A DNA stretch of 64,000 nt from Favolaschia claudopus. Taxonomy: Eukaryota > Basidiomycota > Agaricomycetes > Agaricales > Mycenaceae. The position numbers were made by a program, and so were the translations under genes. The stretch's first letter is position 1, and each line of letters opens with the position of its first letter. Location of the stretch: assembly GCA_037176885.1 (NCBI GenBank), contig JAWWNJ010000108.1, positions 372,001 to 436,000 of the forward strand, in the 5' to 3' direction. Below, one piece after another: positions 33,544-46,338 of this stretch. The notes under the pieces were generated by a model. It did not search any database. It had not been told where the DNA came from and worked only from the letters and a program-made list of their open reading frames with translations.

Positions 33544-34109
33544 TTACATCACGGTCGTCGCGGCATTGAACCCGCTCTTCTCCGAAACTCCAACATCCTG
33601 AACCAGAGCACGTTTAACATCAGGCATATACCTCGGCAACACCTCTCCCTCCCCACCCTCTTCGTAATAACATCTCTTCACAATTCGCATCGCCGTCGTC
33701 ACGTTCAACACGCTGTCCGCGAGGAGCACCACAGTGAACACCTGGCCGAACCAGGTGTCTTCGCACATGTTGCGTCGCATGTACGCTGCGATGAGGTTGA
33801 CGCAGCCGGTTGTGGTTACGCAGGCTAAGAGGATGTCCTGCTTTTTGTTGGTTTGGGGCTGTTGTTCGACAGCGGTGGCGCTGAAGATTGACATGCTGGT
33901 GAGAGGTGGTAAGAGATAAGAATATTGCGAAGTTTGGCAAGGGCAACATACCCGACGTTCAGGAGGCTTAGTATGGCTGAGGGTTGGTTAGTCGAGATGC
34001 CTGCTTCAACGATTTGGTGGACTCACCCCAGCTGAAGGATTATAAATTAGTTGTTGAAAATGTGAGTTGAAACTGGAACTCACACAAGATCATAGAGGTC
34101 TAGTTCCAT
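33544..34109 (-). CDS. Small three-helix membrane protein
   Basis: I do not recognise it. Splicing from a start at 34109 gives MELDLYDLVW then AILSLLNVG and MSIFSATAVEQQPQTNKKQD. After that come ILLACVTTTGCVNLIAAYM and WFGQVFTVVLLADSVLNVTT, then a soluble end, AMRIVKRCYYEEGGEGEVLP onward, finishing FNAATTVM. Three hydrophobic segments are visible. The first exons are very short (one is about 6 nt if both GTGAGT donors are used), so the N-terminus is uncertain; a shorter form beginning at MSIFSATAV is the conservative alternative. It converges on the FAH-domain gene with only 57 bp between stop codons. Confidence 0.5.
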
Positions 34110-34397
34110 CGTGATTCGTTATTGCTTTTAGAATGAGAGGGCGTGAAGGAAGAGAGGAAATTATTAGCGAAAGACGGGGAAAGTTTTGAGGTAGCTTGAT
34201 GACTGTGACGTCCGTCTGTCTTATAGCGGTTCAGGTCATCGCTACTGGCAACTGTGACAGCTACGAAATTCAATCGCAGGCAACGAACACTTTGAAAAAA
34301 ATTTCGTTACCGATCACTTTAACATTCAGTAACGATTTTGGTGTTTCATGGTACCGGAGACCTGCAGCGATCGATTAAGCACAGTGTTCAAGGTTGC

Positions 34398-34445
34398 AAC
34401 AGTAATTCTGAACGAGATGTTGGTGGAATCAGTCCCGATCGCTGG
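34398..34445 (+). repeat. 48-bp direct repeat, copy 1
   Basis: The sequence AACAGTAATTCTGAACGAGA and onward to CGATCGCTGG matches copy 2 (34583-34630) at about 43 of 48 positions. The copies are 185 bp apart in the same orientation. Confidence 0.6.
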
Positions 34446-34582
34446 CGATCAAGGCGTGCAACTCTAATAATATAGGAGTTGGACTGTGTCTTTTTCGCAA
34501 TCTGAGCCTCATTGAACCTCCCCGACTTCACCCAACCAGATTTCAAAATGATCAAAGACCAGTCTCAACCTCGCTATCAAGT

Positions 34583-34630
34583 AACGATAATTCTGAACCG
34601 GATGTTCGTGGAATCAGTCTCGATCGCTGG
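34583..34630 (+). repeat. 48-bp direct repeat, copy 2
   Basis: AACGATAATTCTGAACCGGA and onward, aligned without gaps to copy 1 at 34398-34445. Possibly duplicated regulatory sequence or a transposon relic. Confidence 0.6.
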
Positions 34631-35342
34631 TGGGCTCTAAGTAGTGCAGTAAATAATTGTAATACTTTGTGGCTCAAACTCAATATAAATATAGATTCAG
34701 AACAAGTCGAGGCTTCCCTATTTTCAACCTTGGTCCAAGCGGGGTCTATGAGTCTTATCTAATCTAATCTCGCCCGAGTCGGATTCGGTCTGGACTGTTG
34801 CTGGACCCACATCGGACGTGCTGAATTAAGAGTCCACCTGAACTGTGAATAATCGCATTCTCACTAAGCTTGGATTCGGACGAGGCGATGCGAGCTGAGA
34901 CCACAGCGAAATTCTGCCATTGGCCATGGTTGAACTCGAGTCATGTTCGGCAACATTCGGAAATCGAGAGGATCGGAGGCAACAGCCTTTGAGCTCATCC
35001 CGCCGATGTTGCGCATGGACGCGCATTAATCATCCTCGCTTCAAACCAGTTTTGGGGATGGTGGGTCTTTCATTGGGGCATCGATAATATCGTCACTGGC
35101 AGACTCAGCCTTCTGAGGACTCGGAGAGACGCGGAGTCTCGACAACTTGAAGGGTAATTTTTACTTGCAAGAAGCTTTCGACAAGAAAAAACTAAGAGGG
35201 ACGTCGTTCCAGCCGCTGCTGGATGTGGACTAGACGGTGTGTGCCGTCTCAGGCCGCCACTCAGAAAAAGCTTCGAGCACGTTCGAAGATCGATGGAGAA
35301 CTCGGCGCATAAAGCCGAAGATGGAAGTCGCGTCAAACTCGC

Positions 35343-35349
35343 TATAAAA
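35343..35349 (+). promoter_or_regulatory. TATA box of the GAPDH gene
   Basis: TATAAAA lies 56 bp before the ATG at 35399 and is followed by a CA/CT-rich leader, the usual layout of strongly expressed basidiomycete gpd promoters. Confidence 0.65.
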
Positions 35350-35398
35350 GCGACAAGCATCGCAACAAACTTGACTATCTACCACCACATCCTTCATC

Positions 35399-36907
<1,509 letters not shown>

Positions 36908-37302
36908 GCACTAAGCTGTGGGTGATGGGGCAGCCAGCGCGTGCTCTGCGCTGCGAAGAAATTTGAAGGACAATAGATATTACCGGCTAGTCGGCCTGGT
37001 CTGAAACCAAAAAAGATGATACTGTAGTTTTTGTTTGTTGTACTCGTATGCTTGCTCGCCGTTGTTTTTATATTTCCGCTGCGACGAATAGAACCTTTTT
37101 TTTGATCAGATACAGTGTGCAATGGGAATTCGGATGCCATCCCGGTGTCGCTGAGTAAGTCTGCATTCGGGTCCCCGCATGCAGGAGAGAATGGGACGTC
37201 TTCGGCAGAGGATGGCGTGGCCTGCGGCCCATCGATGGTAAGGCATATAAAGAGGAATGTGTTTTGCTCGATGAAGGCATTGCAGCCGATCCTTCCATCC
37301 CA
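36908..37302. other. Intergenic, GAPDH 3' end to aldo/keto reductase
   Basis: A 395-bp spacer holding the GAPDH 3' UTR (T-rich) and the promoter of the next gene. Minus-strand frames here are shadows. Confidence 0.4.
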
Positions 37303-38536
37303 ATGTCTAACACGCAGAAAAAACAATTTCCGACCCGTCGACTCGGTGCGAATGGGCCCTTCGTCAGTGCGCTTGGGCTGGGGACCATGGTATGCGTGTC
37401 ATTCGAAGCCATGCTACGACCATCCTTGACTCGTGACACGAATAGGGAATCGGAGCGTTCTACGGCCAGACGGATAAAGCTGAGGCGTTCAAGACTTTGT
37501 CGCGTGCGGCGGATCTGGGGGTGACGTTTTGGGATACGGCGGATATTTATGGGAATAGTGCGTTGAGCGCTATTATAGTGCAAAGTGACTGATCAACGTC
37601 GTGCTGCAGCGGAAGAGGTTCTCGGAGAGTGGTTCGCGGAAACAGGGCGCCGTGGGGAGATATTTCTTGCTACGAAGTTTGGGGCGATTGACTTGCGTGA
37701 GGAGGCGGCTACCAGGAAGACTTTCGCGCCGTGTAGCGAGCCGGGGTATATCGTCCAGGCGTTCGAGCATTCGCTTGCGAGACTGAAGACGGATCATGTG
37801 GATTTGTATTATCAGCATCGCGTGGATCCGAATGTGCCTATCGAGGTGGTGCTGGAGACGCTTAGGCCGTTCGTCGAGCAGGGGAAGATCAAGTGGTTGG
37901 GGTTGAGTGAGTGCAGTCCCGCCACGTTAAGGCGAGCGAAAGCGGTCAAGGGAATCGGGGAGAAGGTCGTTGCGGTGCAGATGGAGTATAGTCTGTTTGA
38001 CTTGGAGATCGAGAAGGAAGATGGGGTGTTGAGGGCAGCGAGAGAGACGGGGGTGGGAGTGGTAGCGTATTCGCCGCTTGGGAGGGGGTTGTTGACGGGG
38101 AGGTTTCGGAGGAGGGAGGATTTCGAGGAGGGGGATTATAGGAGGACGTTGCCGAGGTTTTCGGAACAGAATTTTGGGAGGAATTTGGCGCTTGTTGATC
38201 ATTTGCAGAGGGTTGCGGATGGACATGGGGTGACGTCGGGGCAGGTTGCGTTGGCGTGGATTTTGGCGGAGCATCCTGATTGTGAGTCTTTTTCTTTGAT
38301 GCGAGCAGGCAGCGTGAGTTGAATGGGTGGATCTAGTTTTTCCTATTCCTGGTACGCGGCGTATTGAGCGGCTGGAAGAGAATGTTCGTGGGGCGGAGAT
38401 CGAGCTTTCGGCTGAGGAGGTGAAGGGGATTCGTGCATGGGCTGCAGCGGCGGACGTGCGGGGAGAGCGGAAGAGAGCGGAACACATGTCCGACGGAGAG
38501 TGCATTTCCTTGGAAGAGTGGGAGGCGAAGAAGTAA
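37303..38536 (+). CDS. Aldo/keto reductase
   Basis: An NADPH-dependent oxidoreductase with the aldo/keto reductase barrel, reducing aldehydes or ketones in the cytosol. The start gives MSNTQKKQFPTRRLGANGPF then VSALGLGTM. After an intron come GIGAFYGQTDKAEAFKTLSR and VTFWDTADIYGN (catalytic Asp and Tyr), IFLATKFGAID (Lys), and HVDLYYQHRVDPNVPIEVVL (His of the QHR motif). WLGLSECSPATLRRAKAV, VQMEYSLFDLEIEKEDGVLR, VVAYSPLGRGLLTGRFR and IPIPGTRRIERLEENV (cofactor phosphate site) complete the family signature. Three to four introns. It resembles the yakc/pyridoxal-reductase-like branch (AKR8/AKR13), so the natural substrate is open. Confidence 0.92.
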
Positions 38537-38851
38537 GTAGAGAGCTTGTGAAAGTAGGACCCGGGTGCCCGCCGGGAGGATTGTTCTCAGCCATTCGAGT
38601 CGCGCCGTATTCGGTCTGAATCGCCCAGAGTACGCGTATAGCGTGTATATTCAAAGGATTAAATAAAGCGGCGGGCCGTGAGCGCGTGAGCAGTCCATGT
38701 CTTTGTACATAGTCCATGAACGTTGTCGAGTTGAAGAATCGGAGAATGCCGGTGGCTGTAAGGACGCGATCGTGCTCGCCTAAATAGGCAACCCCACCTT
38801 TTGCTCTTCACCTTTATCTACTGACCATCCCCGTACTTCAGTCCTTTCATT
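38537..38851. other. Intergenic, upstream of malate dehydrogenase
   Basis: A 315-bp spacer with the reductase 3' end and the malate dehydrogenase promoter. No clear TATA box, although an A+T-rich CTAAATAGG occurs about 70 bp before the start. Confidence 0.4.
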
Positions 38852-40469
38852 ATGGTCTGCCTAAACCATTCTGAAGTCACTAATTTGCTCTAAACCGTCC
38901 TTAAAGGTTAAAGCTGTTGTCCTCGGTGCTGCTGGTGAGCGGACAATCGAGATGATTCACGAACTATCTTAGCTGAATCCTGGACTCAGGTGGAATTGGC
39001 CAACCGCTATCGCTACTCCTGAAGACTAACCCTGCTATTACCGCGGTACGATATAGTGGTATTGTCCGCGATCTCAGTATCCCGACCATTTTTTCGTGTA
39101 GCTCGGTCTTTTCGATATCGTCAACACTCCGGGTGTCGCGGCGGATCTGTCCCATATCGACACCCCCGCTGTAGTGGTTGGACGACTTCCTCCTAATGAC
39201 GGTCTGAAGGAGGTCCTGAAAGGCGCGGATATCGTCGTGATTCCCGCCGGTGTGCCCCGCAAGCCTGGAGTGCGTATTATTTGATTCCGGGAAAGTATTT
39301 GGCCAACTAACGAAACCACGTTCAGATGACGAGGCAAGTATTTAGATACACCATTCTTGATGACGGCTAATCGCAAGGCAAGAGATGATCTCTTCAAGGT
39401 CCGCAAAAATACATGATCAGGCCATTTTGTTGCTCACTCGGCCGTTTAGGTCAACGGCGGTATTGTCAAAGATCTGGCCACCGGTATCGCTACTACGTGC
39501 CCCAAAGCCTTTGTCTTGGTCATCTCCAACCCCGTCAACTCCACCGTCCCCATCGTCGCAGAGGTTTTCAAGAAACACGGCGTCTATGACCCCAAACGGT
39601 AAACTATTTTTCCTTCCTTATATCTCGTCGACTCAGATATACATACTCCGCAGGATATTCGGCGTAACCACCCTCGACGTCGTCCGCGCATCCACCTTCG
39701 TCGCAGAAATCATCGGCAAACCCAGCGCTGCACCCGACATCGTCGTCCCCGTCGTAGGCGGCCATAGCGGTGTCACGGTACGTATTCCGTCTTTCCTCCC
39801 TCATTCCCCAAGCCCAAGCATCACCTCACTGACATAACGACAACGACACCCGCCACGCACAGATCGTCCCCCTCCTCTCCCAATCCTCGCACCCCCTCCC
39901 CTCCGACCTCGCCTCCGACAAATTCGAAGCCCTCGTCAAGCGCATCCAATTCGGCGGCGACGAGGTCGTCAAAGCGAAGGACGGCGCCGGATCCGCGACG
40001 CTCTCCATGGCGTACGCCGGCTTTGAATTCGCCAACAAGATCATCCGCGCGATCAAGGGCGAGAAGGGCATCGTCGCCCCCAGCTTTGTCGCGCTGAAGG
40101 CGGATGCGGCTGGTGCGGCTGAGTTGACGAAGGAGCTTGGTGCGGAGCTTGAGTTCTTCTCGTCGAATGTTGAGCTTGGGGTGCGTTTCTTTCTTTCTTT
40201 TTGAATTCCTCCAGGAGGGTGGGTGCTGATGGGAGTTGTTGTTGCGTAGCCGGAGGGCGTCGTCAAGATCCACCCCCTCGGGAAGATCACCTCCGCTGAG
40301 ACCGAGTTGGTCAAGGCTGCGATTCCTGAGCTGCAGACGAACATTAAGACGGTGAGATTCAATCCGTGCCATATCCTTCCTCGATGTCTGATCATGAGCG
40401 GCTGCTTTGTAGGGTGTCACCTACTGCCTCGAGAAACTCGAGGCAGAGGAGAAGAACCCCAAGTTGTAA
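38852..40469 (+). CDS. Malate dehydrogenase (NAD-dependent)
   Basis: Interconverts malate and oxaloacetate with NAD+. Spliced text: [20 protein letters not shown] (Rossmann motif), [20 protein letters not shown], and [20 protein letters not shown], where VPRKPGMTR is the mobile loop with substrate Arg. Then [40 protein letters not shown] (catalytic Asp, Arg) and [17 protein letters not shown] (proton-relay His). [20 protein letters not shown] follows, and the end is [14 protein letters not shown]. Exon 1 is the ATG alone (38852-38854) followed by a 52-nt intron, as in the nearby GAPDH gene. No mitochondrial presequence can be seen at this start and the C-terminus is not a typical peroxisomal signal, so a cytosolic form is likely, although the sequence resembles the mitochondrial-type subfamily. 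About eight introns. Confidence 0.94.
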
Positions 40470-41224
40470 GCTGTAACTCGAAGGAAGTAGACGTGCGCTT
40501 CGAACTGGGGGAAGAAGAGAAAGCTGAAATGAGATAAATAAAAGAATAAATGTGTTGTACAGTTAGATACTTAGTTTGTGATGTTTTCGAGTATACATAC
40601 TGATGTATGTCCCCAAAAGATTGCGAGTGCTGCGAACCAGCTATCACACTGGGGAATGCCTGGCTACACCTCGAGTTGGCGCATTTCAATTTTGAGTCGG
40701 ATTTTTGGTCGCCATTCGATTTGGCGGGGGCGAAAGAGGTTGCAAACATTTGTTTCGAGTCAGATTTTCCTGCTCTGCGTGCGCCTGAATTCGAAGAAAC
40801 TGGGACTTCCAGGTAAGTACGTGGGGCAGAGGTGAGGTGCGCCGGCCCGAGACCTAAAGCCTGATGTGGCTGTGCCATTACCTTTACTCAGCAACAACAT
40901 GGTCCAAGCGGGTTTTGGGTCTCGGACAACAGATTCTCTGCCAGTGGGACACAGCCAGTGCCTGTATATCTCTCGTTGACGATTAATTACGACGATCTCT
41001 CCTTTAGAAGGAAGTCGACAGTTAAATCTTCTCGAATTCTTGACGATTTCTTGTTCATTCGCAATTTGCAAGAGTCTTTTCCTCATTTCAGGATACTTAC
41101 ATTGTCAACAGTCAGTGGAGCAAGCTTTTCTGTTTTTCTCCCTCACGGCCGCCCCGTGTCGGAACCATGGGGCTCCTGAGGCTCGGCTTGACGTTGACTG
41201 GCTTGAGTACTCTGTACATCTTGG
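40470..41224. other. Intergenic region
   Basis: No gene supported between malate dehydrogenase and the 41.2-kb element. A 69-codon frame (MSPKDCECCEPAITLGNAWL and onward) has no recognisable family. Possibly 3' UTR plus decayed sequence. Confidence 0.4.
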
Positions 41225-41232
41225 CTCAATAT
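41225..41232 (+). repeat. 8-bp target-site duplication, left
   Basis: CTCAATAT immediately precedes the element start TAGTCTCCC, and the identical word follows its right end at 42157-42164. Confidence 0.8.
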
Positions 41233-42156
41233 TAGTCTCCCAGAGGCAGAGTAGATCAATTCCCTTCAACCTTCGTGTTACTCAGGATATTCCTTGATCT
41301 GACGTCTGCTTTTTGATCTGGGGGGCTTAGCGGTTGCCTCGTTTCAAACTCCGCTGTGCTCACGTGTTGACCACTCACGACCAAACAACGGTCGCGTTCT
41401 CCAACCCTCCAGCGCGTTCTGGACTTGTATTTTGGTTTCTGGAGGCTAGTATCATGTCGAAAGATTATCAGGTAGCACAAAAGCGCCCTAGTATGCTACA
41501 TTTTTGGGCCATATCCAAATTTGCCACATTTTTTCATCTCACCGACATTGTGCGGAGTTCGCTGGGCCCAGCGAAAGGAGTGAGTGTCCTAACAGTACAA
41601 ATGCATTCAGAGATAGCGTTGGGACGCATTCACGGTCGTTTGAGGCCAAGAAGGGAGTTTACAGATGACAAAACAGCGGATGGCATGGCTCTGGAATACC
41701 GAGCATTTCGTGCAGTAGTCTAGCGCAGCGACAGCAAATAATAGACATGGACGAGTAGCTATGTCTCCCATGAGTGCTCAGCAACAAGAATGTAAGCCGA
41801 GGGGGGCATTAACAGGAAGAACGAGGCGGATGTATCACAGGGTAAAATCCGAGCATATGTCGTCAATTAAGAGGTTGTTTCCCGTCGAATTTCTTAGATA
41901 TCGGAGATATACTAGCCCATAGTATGCGTTCATGTACAGCTAAGAGCATTTGACCATACATGGAGAGACAGTGGAGAACGAGAATGAAAAAGGCGAGGAT
42001 GTGTGTTTTTGATGTTTCAAACCCCGCTTAGTGGTAGATCAGTCGGAGTTCGAAATGAGGCAACCGTTAAGCCCACGCGTCAGAAAGCAGACGTCAGATA
42101 GGGATCCGTAGCTTGCGAAGGTTGGCTCACTCTCTGACTCTGCCTCTGGGAGACTA
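41233..42156. mobile_element. 924-bp hAT-like non-autonomous DNA transposon
   Basis: The element starts TAGTCTCCCAGAGGCAGAG and ends CTCTGCCTCTGGGAGACTA, with long imperfect inverted arms of about 120-150 bp (41233 to about 41365, and about 42040-42156). It is flanked by an exact 8-bp duplication, CTCAATAT. Eight-base duplications are typical of hAT (also KDZ and P-type) transposons. The internal 0.7 kb contains a 129-codon frame with no transposase resemblance, so the copy is non-autonomous. The 122-bp element at 28712 carries both its ends. Confidence 0.85.
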
Positions 42157-42164
42157 CTCAATAT
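42157..42164 (+). repeat. 8-bp target-site duplication, right
   Basis: CTCAATAT, identical to 41225-41232, directly after the terminal GGGAGACTA. Confidence 0.8.
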
Positions 42165-44769
42165 CCCAGTTAGCAAGGTAAGACGTTTCAACTCCCATAA
42201 ATTCATGGGCAAACGGCGTGATCTAGACAAACCGCTATGCAGTCGCTATGCCGAGGCCGGGCGGCCGACGTCTTGACGATACTTCACCCCGAGTACGCAC
42301 GTACTACTTTCTACGCCGTGGACGCATTTCATGACTTGCAGACCGTCTAGAGTATCTCCTCAACAATTTATCTGCAGGCAGAATATTCTCGAATTCTGGC
42401 TATACCGTTGGCTCGACTTCCCACGTCAATTCTACGACATAAACCCAACTATCCAGATATATTGATACATACAAAGATCAAGGACGGGGCGCTCGATGAA
42501 ATGCCTGTGTCGAGACTATATATTCTGCGGCGCCTATATTATGGGCGCCGGTGAGCTTGGTCCTCAGCATCAAGGTCTGTTGGGACGCTGGCAAAAATCA
42601 GCAAAACCCGCTTTCTGCCGTGATACCGATGCTATGCCCTTGGACTTTTACGTTCACCGCTCCGACAGAGCAAAGAAAAGCGAAAAACACAGGCACAGAC
42701 TCAGGCTGTGGTGGAGGTGGAAACGATGAGGGTAGGCATACTTATTCATTCTCACTTGCCACCTCTATGATTTTTATGCCGTGTAGAACACCCCCACCAG
42801 TGATGTCAAGCTCGTATCTCATATGGCTATTGGCCTGTCTGCAGTGGGCGCTATCGCTATTCAACTCTGTCTGGAAGATAAATCGCTTTGGCATGCCGCG
42901 GCGTACATGCAACTGCCATAGATGCATTAACACAAATTCAGTGCAGGTTTAATGGGAATACGGACCGGAATCACGGCATTCAACCGCTCGAAACTAAACT
43001 CACTGGTGACCGTCGGCCCTGTGGTTTCAGCTCATTGCCCGCAGAACCTCGTACTTGGATTCGGAGGTACGAATGGCTCTGAATGAAGCATATTGTTATA
43101 AGTTCTATTTTCTATCATTGACCTCGGGGTGTTCGTGCCGTGTGTGATCGGGTTACTCGGTTTGTCTCTATGTTGCTGGAACTCGGGACGCTCAACAATG
43201 CTTCCTTGCCAGAACCTCGTCGCTAGACTTCAAGACTTTGGGAACGCCGCCGACGTTTCAGTTTCACTTACTGTTTCTTTCCGCCGCGACTCTACGCGAC
43301 TCAGGTGGAAATGCTGTTGTTTCCCACCGCGTCAGAACGTTAACAGAAGGGCGTATGTTATGTTCGAGAACATAAATGCCGCTCACGTTCATTGGGGGTT
43401 CAAACACCGTAGACTCTCCAAGGTGATAGTACGATTTTGTCTATGTTTAATTTTGCGTTCATGATCCCCGCCCTATACCACGGGATGCGGCAAACCAGAC
43501 AACTTGACACTAGGGAGCCTGTCGTGAGGGTGGGGATTCATTTTCTAACCAACTTTTCCGGCATCACCTCTGTCGACGCCGGATTCGACTGTCGAGGACG
43601 CTATGATCCATTTTCCGACTAATTATCGGTTTATGAGGTCGCTCTACTCGTCGTCCACAGCTCGTCATTCTCATCGACGGTAAGTCAGATATCCCTCGGC
43701 ACTATACGGTGACTTCAACAAGCAGTTGGCGGTGCAAGTCATCCTGTCAAATCGAACTTGGGCCCGACAGGAACGAACAGCTTTTTGACTCCATGATTTG
43801 CATCTTGGTCTTCCGTCAGAACTAAACTGCGCTACCCATAGCTGTTTGAATAATGTTTGCTTTCTTTAGCATGCTGATCTGTTTTCCTCAGAGCGGTGCT
43901 ACCAGATTTGCGGCATTCTGGTGTTCTCGGATCGTCTTTGAGTATGCGACCTCAGTAGGCCTTAATGTTTCTCCTTGAAGCCTCACTTGACGGCATCTAC
44001 GTACAACTGTTGCAGGTGCCTATTTGTTCAACATATACTTGCGATGCTCAAGGCTTAATTCTTCGATGTTCTCTATGTCTTCAGAGTGTTTGGATTTGGG
44101 CAAGTCCGTTAAATATGGCTCAATGTTTCTGACTTTGAACTTGCGCCTAGGGATCGTCTCAATCGTCGATCCCCGGGGATTACAGCTGCACCCTTCTGCA
44201 GCGGACCGTCCGTCGTTCAAACCAAATGCTCTCAGCTCCGGGTCAAGGCCCGACGAATAGCTCAAGTTGAGAGTTTCAGGTAAAGAGGCGCCACGAGACA
44301 TCTTTTCTTTCAGGAGTCTGTGTGGACGCAGTTCATACTATTCCACGTTGTAAAACGTGTCCGCGCCAATGCAATGCAACGTTCAACCGGCCTAACGCTG
44401 GTGCCTACCACCAGTATCAACGAATACAACACCAAACGAAAAAGCGTCGAGTTTCGAGTCATAAATTGCTTTCCAGTGCTGGAATCCCAATTGGATGCCA
44501 ATACCGGAAGTCCGAAAGTTACTTGAAGCGCCATCAAATTGAGATTCCGCGTCAATTGGTCGTCTTCGTGACTGTCTTTTAATTCCCACTAAGAATCCAT
44601 ACCGACTCAGGAGCTCCATTAGGATGGCTTGTCGTCTTGTGGGTTCAGTCTTGGTAATGTCGAGTCGTTTACTATATTGCTGGATAATATCTAATTACCA
44701 TGCAGGACTGCCTAGTGGCCGTATATAATCTGGACCAAGTTCGCGAGAACTTCAGAATATTTACTCCAG
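42165..44769. other. 2.6-kb region without a supportable gene
   Basis: Some stretches look coding on the plus strand, for example VKLVSHMAIGLSAVGAIAIQ near 42800 and TGITAFNRSKLNSLVTVGPV near 42970. I could not join them to an upstream exon in a consistent phase, and none matches a family I know. They may be remains of a decayed gene. Other frames are short and unremarkable. Confidence 0.35.
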
Positions 44770-45441
44770 ATGCTTCCAAGTTCGACCAGTCAAAGCAGTA
44801 GCCGAGGTCGGCTCTCCTATCATCTCACAACACCCCCTCCTGGACACCAAAGAAACCGAATAGCATGTTCTCGGTGCAGGAAAAAAAAAGTCAAGGTGCT
44901 GTCGTTCCTGGTGTTGCCTTTTGCAGTTCCAACATGTCGATTTCAGTGTACTGGTGGGCCAAAGGACAACCCTACCGGCCCTTGTCAGCGATGTGTAGCG
45001 GATAGACGAGAGTGTGAATACGTTCCACTTTCGAATAATGAAAGCGGGGGCGGCGAACTGTCGTGGACCCCGAATTTAGACCCCGAATCTTACGCACAAA
45101 GTCACGGCGCGTTTCCGACAACATCGCATTCGTCGAACCCTGCCTATGTTCAGCCTCATACAGGCTACGGCTCCCAGTCGTTTGGTCTGGCGACCGACCC
45201 CAACTCAGGGCATCGGCGCTCTTCACAACTCATTCCTGCTGGGCCAAGTTCAACTTCTCAGTATGGCATGCCGGCCGCGGGCGGCAGTACACCAGGGAAT
45301 TTAATGCCCTCGGCATCACATTTTGGATCCTATCCAAGCGCAAATCAGGCCGCCATGACATACTACGGTAGTTCATACTACGCTCAACCTGCAGATTCGA
45401 CGTACTCGTCAGCCTGGCCCCAGTCCTCGCAGCCAATTTAG
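44770..45441 (+). CDS. Zn2Cys6 binuclear-cluster protein
   Basis: A fungal-type Zn(II)2Cys6 DNA-binding cluster lies near the N-terminus: ACSRCRKKKVK joined by a 51-nt intron (44896-44946) to CTGGPKDNPTGPCQRCVADR, then RECEYV. Six cysteines are in the CX2CX6C..CX2CX6C order of Gal4-type regulators. The rest, about 140 residues, is low-complexity Ser/Gly/Tyr/Pro/Gln-rich sequence (SQSFGLATDPNSGHRRSSQL, SYPSANQAAMTYYGSSYYAQ) that could be an activation region. With about 206 residues it lacks the middle homology domain of large regulators; short forms like this are common in Agaricomycetes. The stop TAG at 45439 overlaps a GTGAGT donor, so a longer spliced form is possible. A run of nine A encodes the lysines. 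Confidence 0.8.
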   Translation: MLPSSTSQSSSRGRLSYHLTTPPPGHQRNRIACSRCRKKKVKVLSFLVLPFAVPTCRFQCTGGPKDNPTGPCQRCVADRRECEYVPLSNNESGGGELSWTPNLDPESYAQSHGAFPTTSHSSNPAYVQPHTGYGSQSFGLATDPNSGHRRSSQLIPAGPSSTSQYGMPAAGGSTPGNLMPSASHFGSYPSANQAAMTYYGSSYYAQPADSTYSSAWPQSSQPI

Positions 45442-46116
45442 TGAGTTCACTGGATATCATAATACCTGAACCGTACTCATAAGTGCAAAGTGGAGAATGC
45501 GCTTGCACCACTCGTCAGTGTATGTGTGGTCTGCGGAAAACTTAGGCCGAGTGGCAGCGACGTGGAATCCCATATGCTGTACTTTACCGCTACCGTATCC
45601 TCTGACTTACAATAGCGCCGTCACTCACTAATAGACTTTTAAATCTGATATTGAGGAAGCCCAGAGTTCCGTGCGCCCGTCCCAATGATTGTATCGTTGG
45701 TTACGAGCGCGCGACGCCTGCTGAAAGCTGTTCTTGCGAGATTATCGAAGAAGCGCTAGGGGTCTACCGATAGTGCGGGGACGATCATCAATCTGGGATA
45801 CTTCCTCGCATAATTCATCATACTAATTACAGTCCAGGTATTCCTCGAACAATGAAGTTGAACCTTGGGAACTACTCAAGAAGACGAACGTATTTGTGAA
45901 AAACTTGTGGTATCGATGCTGACGAGATATACCTGAAGCTAGCATCTAAATCTCTGGATTATAATGTCCTCCTCCCACCACGGAAATAAATTCGCGAAAG
46001 CTGTTACGGTTTGGTTACGGTATCCCAGTAACCTATTGAATTGTAGCGTTGAATCATTGTTAGTTGAATTTGTTAGCACAATACACATATTCGCACCTCT
46101 GAATCGGTGTATGTGT
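45442..46116. other. Intergenic region
   Basis: No gene or clear repeat. A+T content rises toward the inverted-repeat copy at 46117. Confidence 0.4.
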
Positions 46117-46338
46117 CTCATATCTATGACGGTTTTTATCGAACAAAATACAATTATGGTCGGCGGGAGGGCCGCGGTTGAAATTTCATTGTTGGCCACC
46201 CGCATTGTCCATCTGATGTCACAGATTGTCACATCATGTCACCCCCGCCTCTTCCCCACCGTCGTCGTCGCCGCCATTGTCGCCGCCGCCATTGTCGCCG
46301 CCGCTGTCGCCGCCGTCGGTCTCCTCCTTCCACAGTAT
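46117..46338 (+). repeat. Dispersed repeat, copy 1 (uninterrupted, 'empty' site)
   Basis: Positions 46152-46338 match the reverse complement of 48898-49072 almost base for base (AATTATGGTCGGCGGGAGGG and onward), with a shorter GCC run in the other copy. The preceding 35 bases, 46117-46151 (ending GAACAAAATAC), match the reverse complement of 50109-50146 with a few transitions and gaps. In copy 1 the two parts are adjacent. In copy 2 they are split by about 1.04 kb. Confidence 0.8.

Larger units (their letters stand above)
34110..35398. other. Divergent intergenic region, upstream of GAPDH
   Basis: A 1.3-kb spacer between the small membrane protein gene and GAPDH. It contains a diverged 48-bp direct repeat (34398-34445 and 34583-34630) and the GAPDH TATA box. 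No gene is supported. Confidence 0.5.

Noticed and set aside
42551..43086. Possible gene of two or three exons
   Set aside because: The exon phases do not join without a stop at the visible donor and acceptor sites, and no family match supports it.
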